A stretch of DNA of 64,000 bases from Martinezella dioscoreae. Lineage in GTDB: Bacteria; Pseudomonadota; Alphaproteobacteria; Rhizobiales; Rhizobiaceae. Positions 8,139-16,718 of the stretch are shown here, in pieces. The notes under the pieces were generated by a model. It saw only the letters and a list, made by a program, of their open reading frames with translations. It was not told the origin of the DNA and ran no database searches. The stretch is taken from assembly GCF_009176305.1 (NCBI RefSeq), contig NZ_BLAJ01000005.1, positions 248,001 to 312,000 on the forward strand, given 5' to 3'. A program made the translations under genes and the position numbers. Numbering within the stretch: position 1 is the stretch's first letter; each line of letters starts with the position of its first letter.

Positions 8139-9080
8139 ATGAGTAGACCGACTTTTCGAAGGCGCATCGGCGGTGCGATCACCGCCCTTGTCACGCCTTT
8201 CCGCGACGGCGTTTTCGATGGCGTCGACATGATGGCCCATATCGAGTGGCAGCTGCTAAGCGGGATCGATGGGCTTCTCGTCTGTTCGCTGATTGGCGAA
8301 GGCCCGACGTTGACTGAGGCCGAGCGCATTCGTGCCATCGAAATCTGCATCGAACTTTCGGAAGACAAGGTGCCCGTCATCGTCGCGACCGGAACCAACG
8401 ACACGAAGACGACCCTGGAGGAAACGATACAGGCACAGCGCCTTGGCGCCGATGCGGCCTTCGTGACGGTCCCCTATTATTCCAAGCCGACGCAGAAGGG
8501 GATCATCCATCATTTCGAGCAGCTGACGGCGCAGACCGAGCTGCCCATCATCGTGCATAACCAGCCATCGCATACCGCAGTCGATCTCGCTCCCGCAACC
8601 GTCGCGCGGTTCGCCGAAATTCGGGGGATTATCGGGATCGCCGATAGCAGTAGCGACATCTCGCGCGTCGACCTCTGGCGCCCCCTTCTGCCGGAGCGGT
8701 TCGGCCTGTTTACCTCGAATGACGCCAGCGCATTCGGCTTTACGGCCGCAGGCGGTCATGGCTGCTTCTCGGGTGCGGCCAATATCGTTCCGCGGCTCTT
8801 TCAATCGATGCAGCATTCGGCTGCCTGCGGCAATGTCGGCGCGGCACAATCCATCGACGAGCGGTTGCAGCCATTGTTCAGCGCGCTCGCCCGCGAAAGC
8901 GAGCCGGCGACGGTCAAGCACGCCCTGTCACTGGTGAGAGATATCGAGGCGGAGGTTCGCCTGCCATTGATCGGCGTCGGCATAGAGACGGCTGCGGCCA
9001 TCCAGGCGGCAATCACCCCGTTTCAACTCGACGGCAGTGGCCGGTTTGCCTCGCGTCATGGCTATCGCCTAGGATTGTGA
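8139..9080 (+). CDS. DapA-family protein lacking the Schiff-base lysine
   Basis: This 313-residue protein has the dihydrodipicolinate synthase/N-acetylneuraminate lyase TIM-barrel signatures GAITALVTPF, ATGTNDTKTTLE and VPYYSKPTQKG. The residues that define the chemistry are changed. The Schiff-base Lys of the IGIKE motif is Ala168 (GIIGIADSSSD). The YNVPSRTG motif reads HNQPSHTA, so the catalytic Tyr and the carboxylate-binding Arg are both His. The TTGE motif reads LIGE. It is therefore unlikely to be a normal lysine-pathway DapA and may be a non-aldolase paralogue or binding protein. ATG 8139 was chosen because the barrel starts at once; the longer frame overlaps the preceding small gene. 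Confidence 0.8.
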   Translation: MSRPTFRRRIGGAITALVTPFRDGVFDGVDMMAHIEWQLLSGIDGLLVCSLIGEGPTLTEAERIRAIEICIELSEDKVPVIVATGTNDTKTTLEETIQAQRLGADAAFVTVPYYSKPTQKGIIHHFEQLTAQTELPIIVHNQPSHTAVDLAPATVARFAEIRGIIGIADSSSDISRVDLWRPLLPERFGLFTSNDASAFGFTAAGGHGCFSGAANIVPRLFQSMQHSAACGNVGAAQSIDERLQPLFSALARESEPATVKHALSLVRDIEAEVRLPLIGVGIETAAAIQAAITPFQLDGSGRFASRHGYRLGL

Positions 9081-9086
9081 AATCGC

Positions 9087-9115
9087 CTCATCCCTATGAG
9101 ATTTTTATATTTTTG
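9087..9115 (+). terminator. Weak intrinsic terminator after the DapA-like gene
   Basis: A 5-bp stem CTCAT/ATGAG with loop CCCT is followed by ATTTTTATATTTTT. The stem is short but the T-rich tail is strong. Confidence 0.45.
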
Positions 9116-9224
9116 CCATTTCAGGCAAATGGAAAACCTAGCAACTCCCCCATAGATTCAACAGCGTAGCACCGGAAATGGTCTTATCGGACCCATGGTG
9201 CTGGTGACACTGAAAGGAACTATG

Positions 9225-9419
9225 ATGTCACGCTACAGGCATGTCGGCCTATCCGCCGACCCTCTCCAACGCCTTCGTGCCGCCGTGTTTGCGCGCAACG
9301 AGCGGCTCTTCTCTTCGGACGCATTGCTGGACGGAATTCGCTCCGTCGCTCCGCGCCTCGGACTTGTCCTTCTGATCGCTGCCGCTCTGCAAATGGCGCT
9401 GTATCTGACCGGACACTGA
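9225..9419 (+). CDS. Small hypothetical protein with C-terminal membrane helix
   Basis: This 64-residue protein starts MSRYRHVGLS and ends in a hydrophobic helix (RLGLVLLIAAALQMALYLTG). The second ATG of a tandem ATGATG is preferred because AAAGGA lies 6 bases upstream of it. It is 32 bases upstream of the next small gene and probably shares its transcript. No family is recognised. Confidence 0.5.
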   Translation: MSRYRHVGLSADPLQRLRAAVFARNERLFSSDALLDGIRSVAPRLGLVLLIAAALQMALYLTGH

Positions 9420-9451
9420 GTGAAATCGAAGAGATCCAAGAGGAAATAACA

Positions 9452-9721
9452 ATGGCAAACGCACAGCATATTCAGCGGCGCTCGGCTCACAGCACGATTT
9501 CCCCGGCTCCGGCCCGCTTCATCATCGGCCGCGACCGCCGCGGCAGCTGGATCGTTCAGGACCGGCAAGGCCTTGTCGGCGGCCTGTTCCGCAATGAAGC
9601 AGCTGCCCTGCACTTCGCAGCTGAAGAATGCAACCACAATCCGGCTGATATCTGCCTGGCGCCCGAAGGTGCTGTCCTCGATCTGGACAGCTTCGTCCAA
9701 GCCGCTTCCAATCTGCACTGA
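9452..9721 (+). CDS. Conserved-looking small hypothetical protein
   Basis: This 89-residue soluble protein has a compact central motif FIIGRDRRGSWIVQD followed by GGLFRNEAAALHFAAEE. That pattern resembles small proteins that present a short beta hairpin and then a helix, as in DUF2188-like folds, but the similarity is only impressionistic. A GAGGAAA ribosome site lies 7 bases upstream of the ATG. Codon use resembles the neighbouring real genes. Function is unknown. Confidence 0.6.
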   Translation: MANAQHIQRRSAHSTISPAPARFIIGRDRRGSWIVQDRQGLVGGLFRNEAAALHFAAEECNHNPADICLAPEGAVLDLDSFVQAASNLH

Positions 9722-9816
9722 ATTGACCCTTGGCAGGCTTCGACAGCATCTCGCCCAACGCTTCCTTAACCGCCCTTAGGTAAGCTTTCGGCCAGATATC
9801 CAAAGAACAGAAAGCC

Positions 9817-10125
9817 ATGTCGAAGCCTGCCTTCCGCTACAGCCACTACGATCTCGGGGAACAGCGCGCCGGAACGGTGATCGAAATCACGCTCTCGGCC
9901 GTTGCCAATGTCAGGCTGATGAACGGCTCGAATTTCGAGCGCTTCACCGAAACGCTGAAGCATCAGTTTCTCGGCGGTGTCGCCAAGAAATCGCCGATAC
10001 GGCTGGTCATTCCGGAGGCCGGCCATTGGCATCTGGTGGTCGATATGGAAGGTCATAAGAGCCTGGCGGAATCGAGCGTCAAAATGGTGGACAGGGTAAC
10101 CGTTCCACGCATGCAAAAAGCATAG
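9817..10125 (+). CDS. DUF1883 family protein
   Basis: This 102-residue protein opens with FRYSHYDLGEQRAGTVIEITLS and contains ANVRLMNGSNFERF and HWHLVVDMEGH. These match the small soluble beta-rich DUF1883 proteins found widely in bacteria. Some homologues are fused to TIR domains, but this one is a single domain. No enzymatic motif is visible. It is convergent with rarA, with 32 bases between the stop codons. Confidence 0.75.
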   Translation: MSKPAFRYSHYDLGEQRAGTVIEITLSAVANVRLMNGSNFERFTETLKHQFLGGVAKKSPIRLVIPEAGHWHLVVDMEGHKSLAESSVKMVDRVTVPRMQKA

Positions 10126-10157
10126 CGGCAATCCGTCACCGTCAGGTGATATATGGA

Positions 10158-11474
10158 CTAGCGTTCACCGCGTTCCTTGCGCAGCTTCGACCACCAGTCC
10201 AGCCGCTTGCGGATCTCACGCTCGAAACCCCGCTCCGGCGGATCGTAGAAGGTCTGGCGACCCATCTTCTCCGGAAAGTAATTCTGGCCTGAAAAGGCAT
10301 CTGGCTCGTCGTGATCGTAGCGATAACCATCGCCATAGCCTTCGGTACGCATCAGCTTGGTCGGTGCATTGAGGATATGCTTGGGCGGCAGCAGCGAGCC
10401 GTTCTGCTTGGCGGCCTGGGTCGCGGCCTTGAAGGCCGTGTAGACGGCATTGGATTTCGGGGCGGTGGCGAGATAGACGCAGGCCTGGGCCAGCGCCAGC
10501 TCACCTTCCGGCGACCCCAGATAATCATAGGCGTCCTTGGCAGCATTGCAGATGACAAGCGCCTGCGGATCGGCAAGACCGATATCCTCCACCGCCATGC
10601 GCACCAGTCGGCGTCCAAGATAGAGCGGATCCTCGCCGGCATCGAACATACGGGCGAGATAGTAGAGAGCGGCATCGGGGTCGGAACCGCGGACAGATTT
10701 ATGCAACGCCGATATCAGATTGTAGTGACCGTCCTGCGCCTTGTCATAGACGGGCGCGCGGCGCTGGACAATTTTGACCAGCATGTCGGGATCGAAAAGC
10801 TCGTCCTTGCGGGCAGCACGCCAGACTTCTTCCGCCAGCGTCAGCACCGAGCGGCCATCGCCGTCGGCCATGCGGATCAGGCTGGCGCGAGCATCCTCCG
10901 TCAGCGGCAGCGGCTTGCCTTCCACCGTTTCGGCGCGGCGCAGCAGTTCTTCCAGGCTTTCCTCATCATGCGAACGGAAGGTCAGAACGCGGGCCCGGGA
11001 AAGAAGAGCCGCGTTGAGTTCGAAAGACGGATTTTCCGTGGTTGCGCCAACGAGAATGACGGTGCCGTCTTCCATAACGGGCAAGAAGCTATCCTGTTGG
11101 GCGCGATTGAAGCGATGGATCTCGTCAACGAACAGCAGGGTCTGGCGGCCATCCATGCGGCGCAGCCTTGCCGCCTCGAACACCTTCTTCAGATCGGCAA
11201 CGCCGGAGAAGATCGCCGAAATCTGTTCGAAGGCGAGACCCGCCTCGCCCGAAAGCAGTCTTGCAACGGTCGTCTTGCCGGTGCCTGGCGGCCCCCAGAA
11301 GATCATCGATCCCAGCGAGCCCGCCTCGATCATCCGGCGCAATACGCCGTCCTCGCCCGTCAGATGTGCCTGACCGGTGACTTCGGCCAATGTTTGCGGC
11401 CGCAGACGGTCGGCGAGAGGCCGCTTATTGGCAACCTCCTCCGGTATCCGCGGTGCAAACAGGTCATCGCTCAT
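10158..11474 (-). CDS. rarA: Replication-associated recombination protein RarA (MgsA) AAA+ ATPase
   Basis: This 438-residue clamp-loader-like AAA+ ATPase acts at stalled replication forks and single-stranded DNA gaps. Walker A is GPPGTGKTT (61-69) and Walker B is LLFVDEIHRFN. Sensor 1 is GATTENPSFELN, and the C-terminal tetramerisation region carries KSVRGSDPDAALYYLARM, typical of RarA/MgsA/WRNIP1. Length matches the family (about 440). The start ATG overlaps the stop of the upstream degP-like gene by 4 bases (ATGA), so the two form an operon with translational coupling. Confidence 0.95.
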   Translation of the reverse strand: MSDDLFAPRIPEEVANKRPLADRLRPQTLAEVTGQAHLTGEDGVLRRMIEAGSLGSMIFWGPPGTGKTTVARLLSGEAGLAFEQISAIFSGVADLKKVFEAARLRRMDGRQTLLFVDEIHRFNRAQQDSFLPVMEDGTVILVGATTENPSFELNAALLSRARVLTFRSHDEESLEELLRRAETVEGKPLPLTEDARASLIRMADGDGRSVLTLAEEVWRAARKDELFDPDMLVKIVQRRAPVYDKAQDGHYNLISALHKSVRGSDPDAALYYLARMFDAGEDPLYLGRRLVRMAVEDIGLADPQALVICNAAKDAYDYLGSPEGELALAQACVYLATAPKSNAVYTAFKAATQAAKQNGSLLPPKHILNAPTKLMRTEGYGDGYRYDHDEPDAFSGQNYFPEKMGRQTFYDPPERGFEREIRKRLDWWSKLRKERGER

Positions 11475-12874
11475 CGGAAGAACTGCCTGATACGCTGGCC
11501 GTCGCGCTCGATCTCGACGCGCCAGAAGCTGGGGTTTGACGTGACGGTCTTCTGAAGGATTTCCGTCGTGTTGATCGCCACCCCATTTATGGAAATGACG
11601 ATATCGCGGGCGGCAAATCCAAGCCGGTCGGCCGGCGAATTCGGCTTCAGGCTTTCGATGACGACACCTGTGGAATCCGGCGGCATATGCAGGTCATCGG
11701 CAACGCGCGGTGAAAGATTGGCAACGGTCGCGCCGGAGAAGGGATTGTTGCCTTCGATCACCCGCTCGTCGCGCGGCGTGGATTCGGGCGCGGCGGCGAG
11801 CGTCATCGTGGCCTGATGCTCCTTCCCATTGTCGAGCACCGTCAATGCCACCGTCGCACCAAGGCCAGCCGTTGTCAGGCGATAGCCGAGCGCATCGGGG
11901 TGTTCGATGGAGATGTTGTTCAGCGCCGTAATCACCTCTCCAGGCTTGAGGCCCGCCTTGGCAGCCGGGCCGCCATCGACCACTTTCGTCACCAGCGCAC
12001 CGCGCACCTTGTCAAGGCCGAGTGCTTCGGCAACATCGGATGTCACCGGCTCGAAGGAGGCGCCGATATAGGGCCGCTCGAAAGACTTGTCGCCACGATC
12101 GGCGGCGGCGAGGAAGACCTTGACCAGATTGGCGGGGATGGCGAAGCCGATACCGTTGGAGCCGCCGCCCTGGGAGAAGATCGCCGTATTCAGCCCGATC
12201 AGCTCGCCAGTCATGTTGACGAGCGCGCCGCCCGAATTGCCGGGGTTGATCGAAGCGTCGGTCTGAATGAAGAAGCCGACCTCGTTCTTGACCTGATTGC
12301 GGGCAAGCGCCGAAACGATGCCGCTCGTTACCGTCTGTCCCACGCCGAAGGGATTGCCGATCGCGAGAACGAGATCGCCGACCTCGATGCCATCGGAATT
12401 GCCGAGCGGCAGAACCGGGAAAGTCTCATTCTTCGACTGGATCTTCAGGACGGCGAGGTCCACACGATCGTCCTTCAGCACGACCTTGCAGGGAAATTCG
12501 CGGCCGTCCGAAAGCGCGATCTTGATGTCGTCAGCGCCGTCGACAACGTGGTTATTGGTGATGACGGTACCATTCGCCTCCACGATGACGCCGGAACCGA
12601 GCGAAGACTGCTTCTCGGTGCGATTCGGCATGCGCTGTCCGAAGAACTGTTCGAAGAACGGGTCGCCGGCAAATGGAGACTGACGCTGCACCACACGCTC
12701 GGCATAGACGTTCACGACAGCGCCCGCCGTCTGTTTGACCAGCGGGGCGAAGGAAAGCTGCATCTGAGTCTGGCTTTGCGGCAGCGTCTTCGCTGTCTGA
12801 GCCTCAGCGGAAAGCGGCATTGCCATGACGAGGGCAATCATCGAAACGGCAGTGCGCTTTAGGAGGAGGTGCAT
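11471..12874 (-). CDS. Periplasmic serine endoprotease, DegP/DegQ (HtrA) family
   Basis: This 467-residue secreted protease/chaperone has a signal peptide (about 1-26, cleavage near SAEAQ). The trypsin-like domain has the catalytic triad His109 (ITNNHV), Asp139 (RVDLAVLK) and Ser214 (PGNSGGALV). Two PDZ domains follow, with carboxylate-binding loops near ERPYIGASF and SPRVADDL. It would degrade or refold misfolded envelope proteins. An AAAAGGGAAA ribosome site precedes the ATG. The downstream rarA overlap couples envelope quality control with replication repair, an arrangement I believe occurs in related rhizobia. Which HtrA paralogue this is cannot be settled without a tree. Confidence 0.93.
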   Translation of the reverse strand: MHLLLKRTAVSMIALVMAMPLSAEAQTAKTLPQSQTQMQLSFAPLVKQTAGAVVNVYAERVVQRQSPFAGDPFFEQFFGQRMPNRTEKQSSLGSGVIVEANGTVITNNHVVDGADDIKIALSDGREFPCKVVLKDDRVDLAVLKIQSKNETFPVLPLGNSDGIEVGDLVLAIGNPFGVGQTVTSGIVSALARNQVKNEVGFFIQTDASINPGNSGGALVNMTGELIGLNTAIFSQGGGSNGIGFAIPANLVKVFLAAADRGDKSFERPYIGASFEPVTSDVAEALGLDKVRGALVTKVVDGGPAAKAGLKPGEVITALNNISIEHPDALGYRLTTAGLGATVALTVLDNGKEHQATMTLAAAPESTPRDERVIEGNNPFSGATVANLSPRVADDLHMPPDSTGVVIESLKPNSPADRLGFAARDIVISINGVAINTTEILQKTVTSNPSFWRVEIERDGQRIRQFFR

Positions 12875-13048
12875 GAAATTTCCCTTTTTAATTCTCTTTA
12901 AACAACGTTGTAGCGCCCGAAGCTAGAAAGAAAAGGGGGCGGAACCATGAAGCATAAATGGAGTTTTGCAGCGATAAAAAACAGGCTCGATGAACAAAAA
13001 CATGCTGTCATGCATTTCGAGTTGGGAATCGTCAAAAGGGAACCAGAC

Positions 13049-13396
13049 ATGCGATTGATCCATCTTGCCGCCGCCACTTTTCTCGTCTCTCTGGGTATGG
13101 CCGGCACTTCCCGTGCCGCCAGCTTCGATTGCGAGGCGCAGAATCTGAAGCCGGACGAGAAGACGATATGCGACGTTCGCGCCCTTAACGATGCCGATGT
13201 GAAGATGGTGACGACCTTCGACCTGCTCTCGGGCCTCCTCGCCATGGGTGCACGGGGCACGATGCAGGACCAGCAGACGGAGTGGCTGAAGAAGCGGCAG
13301 GCTTGTGAGGCAGATGTCGCCTGCTTGAAGGCGTCCTATGAGGAGCGCCTGAAGGTGCTGAACGACACCTACAAGCAGATCAATCGGCCGCTGTAA
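13049..13396 (+). CDS. LprI/DUF1311-like secreted protein
   Basis: This 115-residue exported protein has a signal peptide (MRLIHLAAATFLVSLGMAGTSRA) followed by a Cys-containing domain. The spacing FDCEAQNL..DEKTICDVRAL..CEADVACLKASYEERL matches the LprI N-terminal/DUF1311 family, some members of which inhibit lysozymes. Four Cys probably form two disulfides. ATG 13049 has AAAAGGGA upstream; the longer frame from 12947 would bury the signal peptide. It is divergent from the degP-like gene. Confidence 0.75.
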   Translation: MRLIHLAAATFLVSLGMAGTSRAASFDCEAQNLKPDEKTICDVRALNDADVKMVTTFDLLSGLLAMGARGTMQDQQTEWLKKRQACEADVACLKASYEERLKVLNDTYKQINRPL

Positions 13397-13421
13397 GAGT
13401 TTGATTTGCTGTGATTTAGAG

Positions 13422-13463
13422 GCTTGCCCCAACAAGTCCCCTCCTGCGGGGAGAGGGGCAAGC
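13422..13463. terminator. Hairpin between convergent genes
   Basis: Perfect 9-bp arms GCTTGCCCC (13422-13430) and GGGGCAAGC (13455-13463) enclose a second small hairpin CCCCTC..GAGGGG. It follows the LprI-like gene and is part of the repeat-rich stretch before ilvD. No T-run is present, so terminator function is uncertain. Confidence 0.4.
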
Positions 13464-13494
13464 GCAACGACAGCCAAACTCCGCCGCTGCGATA

Positions 13495-13590
13495 AAGCTC
13501 GAAAAGCCCCTCATCCGTCCTCTCGCGGCCGAGCTATGCTCGACCGTTCGAGTCCACCTTCTCCCCGCTGTGCGGGGCGAAGGGGTCTAG
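13495..13590. repeat. Rhizobial intergenic palindromic repeat (RIME-like)
   Basis: The stretch reads CCCCTCATCCG...CACCTTCTCCCC GCTGTGCGGGGCGAAGGGG with imperfect inverted halves. CCTCATCCG plus CCTTCTCCCCGC...GCGGGG is a pattern seen repeatedly in intergenic mosaic elements of Rhizobium chromosomes. It lies between the convergent LprI-like gene and ilvD. Only one copy is visible here, so the repeat status rests on recognition and not on counting. Confidence 0.55.
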
Positions 13591-15429
13591 TTACTTCCCA
13601 CCCAGATCGCGAACCGCGCCACGATCCGCACTGGTCGCAAACGCAGCGTAAGCCTTGAGCGCCGTGGTGACATTACGCTTGCGCACTTCGGCCGGATGCC
13701 AACCCCTAGCATTCTGGGCGTCGCGGCGAGCAGCAAGTTCCTTGTCGTCGACGCGCAGGCTGATGATACGGTTCGGGATGTCGATATCGATCATGTCGCC
13801 CTCGCGCACGAGGCCGATCGTGCCGCCATTGGCTGCTTCCGGAGAAACGTGACCGATCGACAGACCCGAGGTGCCGCCGGAGAAGCGGCCGTCGGTGATC
13901 AGCGCGCAGGCCTTGCCAAGGCCTTTCGACTTCAGATAGCTCGTCGGATAGAGCATTTCCTGCATGCCGGGGCCGCCCTTCGGGCCTTCGTAGCGGATGA
14001 CGACGACGTCGCCGGCCTTGATCTCATTGCTGAGAATGCCCTTGACGGCAGCATCCTGGCTTTCGAAGACCTTGGCCGGGCCGGAGAACTTCAGGATCGA
14101 TTCATCGACGCCGGCCGTCTTCACGATGCAGCCATCGAGCGCCAAGTTGCCCTTGAGAACGGCAAGACCACCATCCTTGGAGAAGGGATGCTCGACGGAG
14201 CGGATGACGCCCTTCTCGCGGTCCGTGTCCAGCTCTTCCCAGCGGGCGTTCTGGCTGAAGGCAACCTGGGTCGGAATGCCGCCCGGAGCCGCGCGGAAGA
14301 ATTCGCGCACCGTTTCGCTGTTGGTGCGGGTGATGTCCCAGCGATCGATGGCATCGCCGATGGTCTCGGAATGCACGGTCGGGCAATCGCGGTTGATGAG
14401 ACCGCCCTTATCGAGCTCGCCGAGAATCGACATGATACCACCCGCGCGATGGACGTCTTCCATGTGAACGTCGCTCTTTGCCGGCGCAACCTTTGAGAGG
14501 CAGGGAACACGGCGCGACAGCGCATCGATGTCAGCCATGGTGAAATCGACTTCGCCCTCATGCGCGGCTGCCAAGATGTGCAGAACCGTGTTGGTCGAGC
14601 CACCCATGGCAATATCGAGCGCCATGGCATTCTCGAAGGCCTGCTTGGAGGCAACGGAACGCGGCAGGATCGATGCATCGTCCTGCTCGTAATAACGGCG
14701 GGCGAGATCGACGACCAGATGGCCGGCTTCGACAAAGAGGCGCTTACGGTCGGCGTGGGTGGCGAGCGTCGAGCCGTTGCCCGGCAGCGACAGGCCGAGC
14801 GCTTCGGTCAGGCAGTTCATCGAATTGGCCGTGAACATGCCCGAGCACGAGCCGCAGGTCGGACAGGCGGAGCGCTCGATGACCTGAACGTCTTCGTCGC
14901 TGATCTTGTCGTCAGCGGCGGCAACCATGGCGTCGACCAGATCGAGCGCATGCTTCTTGCCGTGCAGGACGACCTTGCCGGCCTCCATCGGGCCGCCGGA
15001 CACGAAGACCGTCGGGATATTCAGGCGCAGCGAGGCCATCAGCATGCCGGGGGTGATCTTGTCGCAGTTGGAGATGCAGACCATGGCGTCGGCGCAATGC
15101 GCATTGACCATATATTCGACGCTGTCGGCGATCAGCTCGCGCGACGGCAGCGAATAGAGCATGCCGTCATGGCCCATGGCGATACCGTCGTCGACGGCGA
15201 TGGTGTTGAATTCCTTGGCAACACCGCCGGCGGCCTCGATTTCGCGCGCGACCAGCTGGCCGAGATCCTTGAGGTGAACGTGGCCGGGCACGAACTGAGT
15301 GAAGGAGTTGACCACCGCAATAATGGGCTTGCCGAAATCGCTGTCCTTCATACCCGTCGCGCGCCAAAGGCCGCGCGCACCGGCCATGTTGCGGCCGTGG
15401 GTGGTTGTTCTGGAACGATAAGCTGGCAT
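13591..15429 (-). CDS. ilvD: Dihydroxy-acid dehydratase
   Basis: IlvD (612 residues) dehydrates 2,3-dihydroxy-isovalerate and dihydroxy-methylvalerate to the 2-oxo acids in valine, isoleucine and CoA precursor synthesis. Iron-sulfur Cys motifs CISNCDKITPG and CPTCGSCSGMF are intact, as is GRFSGGTSG. Length matches the long E. coli-type enzymes with a [4Fe-4S] cluster. ATG 15429 (MPAYRSRTTTHGRN) has GAGGAAG 6-7 bases upstream. The open frame extends to 15720 but that part is not family-like. The gene stands alone, convergent with the LprI-like gene. Confidence 0.97.
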   Translation of the reverse strand: MPAYRSRTTTHGRNMAGARGLWRATGMKDSDFGKPIIAVVNSFTQFVPGHVHLKDLGQLVAREIEAAGGVAKEFNTIAVDDGIAMGHDGMLYSLPSRELIADSVEYMVNAHCADAMVCISNCDKITPGMLMASLRLNIPTVFVSGGPMEAGKVVLHGKKHALDLVDAMVAAADDKISDEDVQVIERSACPTCGSCSGMFTANSMNCLTEALGLSLPGNGSTLATHADRKRLFVEAGHLVVDLARRYYEQDDASILPRSVASKQAFENAMALDIAMGGSTNTVLHILAAAHEGEVDFTMADIDALSRRVPCLSKVAPAKSDVHMEDVHRAGGIMSILGELDKGGLINRDCPTVHSETIGDAIDRWDITRTNSETVREFFRAAPGGIPTQVAFSQNARWEELDTDREKGVIRSVEHPFSKDGGLAVLKGNLALDGCIVKTAGVDESILKFSGPAKVFESQDAAVKGILSNEIKAGDVVVIRYEGPKGGPGMQEMLYPTSYLKSKGLGKACALITDGRFSGGTSGLSIGHVSPEAANGGTIGLVREGDMIDIDIPNRIISLRVDDKELAARRDAQNARGWHPAEVRKRNVTTALKAYAAFATSADRGAVRDLGGK

Positions 15430-15767
15430 GGTGTCTTCCTCGTCATCCTGGAAATTGTGCGGCGTCGGGCATCGGCCAAGGGTTTCAGGCCAAAGAGCGC
15501 CGGCAACTCCGCTTTTTGGAATTGTCCTAATCCAATCGTGCAGTACTGTCACTATCAACTCAAGCGAATCCGGTACGCTGCCGGGCAAGGGCCACGTCCG
15601 GGCAAACAAGTCGCTCGACCAAAGTTGGGAACGAAACAGCCCGATCACAAGCGCACACAAAAAGTTGCTTTCACTTCCAAAGAAATGCCGGCCTAAGAGT
15701 GTAACAAAATCTGCATCCACTGCGTATCGCTCATATCGAAGCTGCTATCGCATAGAGGAATTGCTCC
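15430..15767. promoter_or_regulatory. Divergent intergenic region ilvD/msrP
   Basis: These 338 bases separate the divergent ilvD and msrP genes and must hold both promoters. The part near msrP (about 15660-15760) is AT-richer. I see no leader peptide rich in branched-chain codons and no terminator-antiterminator pair, so ilvD attenuation is not supported. The msrP ribosome site is GAGGAA, 8 bases before its ATG. Confidence 0.35.
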
Positions 15768-16718
15768 ATGACCGCCTATCGCCCGCCGAAAATCGCATCC
15801 TCCGAGATCACACCCCGCTCGATCTATCTGAAGCGGCGCGAGTTCCTGACGGCGGCCGCGGCCGGTATCGGCGTGGCGGCTATCGGCGGCAAGACGGCGC
15901 TGGCCGAAGCCCTGACGGCGACCAAGAGCAATTACACGGTCGATGAGAAGCTGACGCCGCTCAAGGACGTCACCACCTACAACAATTTCTACGAATTCGG
16001 CCTCGACAAGTCCGATCCGGCCAGCCTCTCAGGCAAGTTCAAGCCGCGTCCCTGGACGGTCAAGGTCGATGGCATGGTCAACAAGCCCGGCACGTTCGAT
16101 GTCGATGCGCTGCTCAAGGAGTTTCCGCCGGAAGAGCGGGTCTATCGCATGCGCTGCGTCGAAGCCTGGTCGATGGTGATCCCATGGGACGGCTTCCAGC
16201 TTTCCGCCCTGCTCGACAAGGTGGAGCCGCAGGGCAGCGCCAAATATGTGGCCTTCGAGACTGTCGTGCGGCCGGAAGAAATGCCGGGGCAATCGGGCCT
16301 CCTGCAATCTCTCAACTGGCCCTATGTCGAGGGGCTGCGCCTGGACGAGGCGCGCAATCCGCTGACGCTGCTTGCCGTCGGCCTCTATGGCGAGACCCTG
16401 CCGAACCAGAACGGCGCGCCGATCCGGCTCGTCGTGCCGTGGAAATATGGCTTCAAGGGCATCAAGTCGATCGTGCGCATCACGCTCACCGACAAGCAGC
16501 CGCTGAATACATGGCAGGCGACCAACAGCCAGGAATATGGCTTCTACGCCAACGTCAATCCGGCTGTCGATCATCCGCGCTGGAGCCAGGCGACGGAACG
16601 GCGCATCGGCGAAGGCGGCTTCTTCGGCTCCAATCGTCACCCCACCCTGCCCTTCAACGGCTATGCCGATCAGGTTGCCAGCCTCTATAGCGGCATGGAT
16701 CTTAGGGTGAATTTCTGA
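15768..16718 (+). CDS. msrP: Protein-methionine-sulfoxide reductase catalytic subunit MsrP
   Basis: MsrP (YedY) is a periplasmic molybdopterin enzyme that repairs oxidised methionine in envelope proteins. The 316-residue precursor has a Tat signal LKRREFLTAAA with cleavage after about residue 46. The molybdenum-ligating Cys lies in YRMRCVEAWSMVIPW (Cys130), and the family segments PRPWTVKVDG and VPWKYGFKGIKSI are present. Its stop overlaps the ATG of msrQ by one base (TGATG), so the two subunits are coupled. No two-component regulator (MsrRS type) is adjacent. Confidence 0.95.
   Translation: MTAYRPPKIASSEITPRSIYLKRREFLTAAAAGIGVAAIGGKTALAEALTATKSNYTVDEKLTPLKDVTTYNNFYEFGLDKSDPASLSGKFKPRPWTVKVDGMVNKPGTFDVDALLKEFPPEERVYRMRCVEAWSMVIPWDGFQLSALLDKVEPQGSAKYVAFETVVRPEEMPGQSGLLQSLNWPYVEGLRLDEARNPLTLLAVGLYGETLPNQNGAPIRLVVPWKYGFKGIKSIVRITLTDKQPLNTWQATNSQEYGFYANVNPAVDHPRWSQATERRIGEGGFFGSNRHPTLPFNGYADQVASLYSGMDLRVNF

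Noticed and set aside
15430..15720. N-terminal extension of IlvD by 97 residues
   Set aside because: The extension is unlike any IlvD, and a strong GAGGAAG ribosome site precedes the internal ATG that matches homologues.
15430..15766. An ilv-type attenuator or T-box upstream of ilvD
   Set aside because: No branched-chain-codon leader peptide, specifier-like stem or terminator was found.
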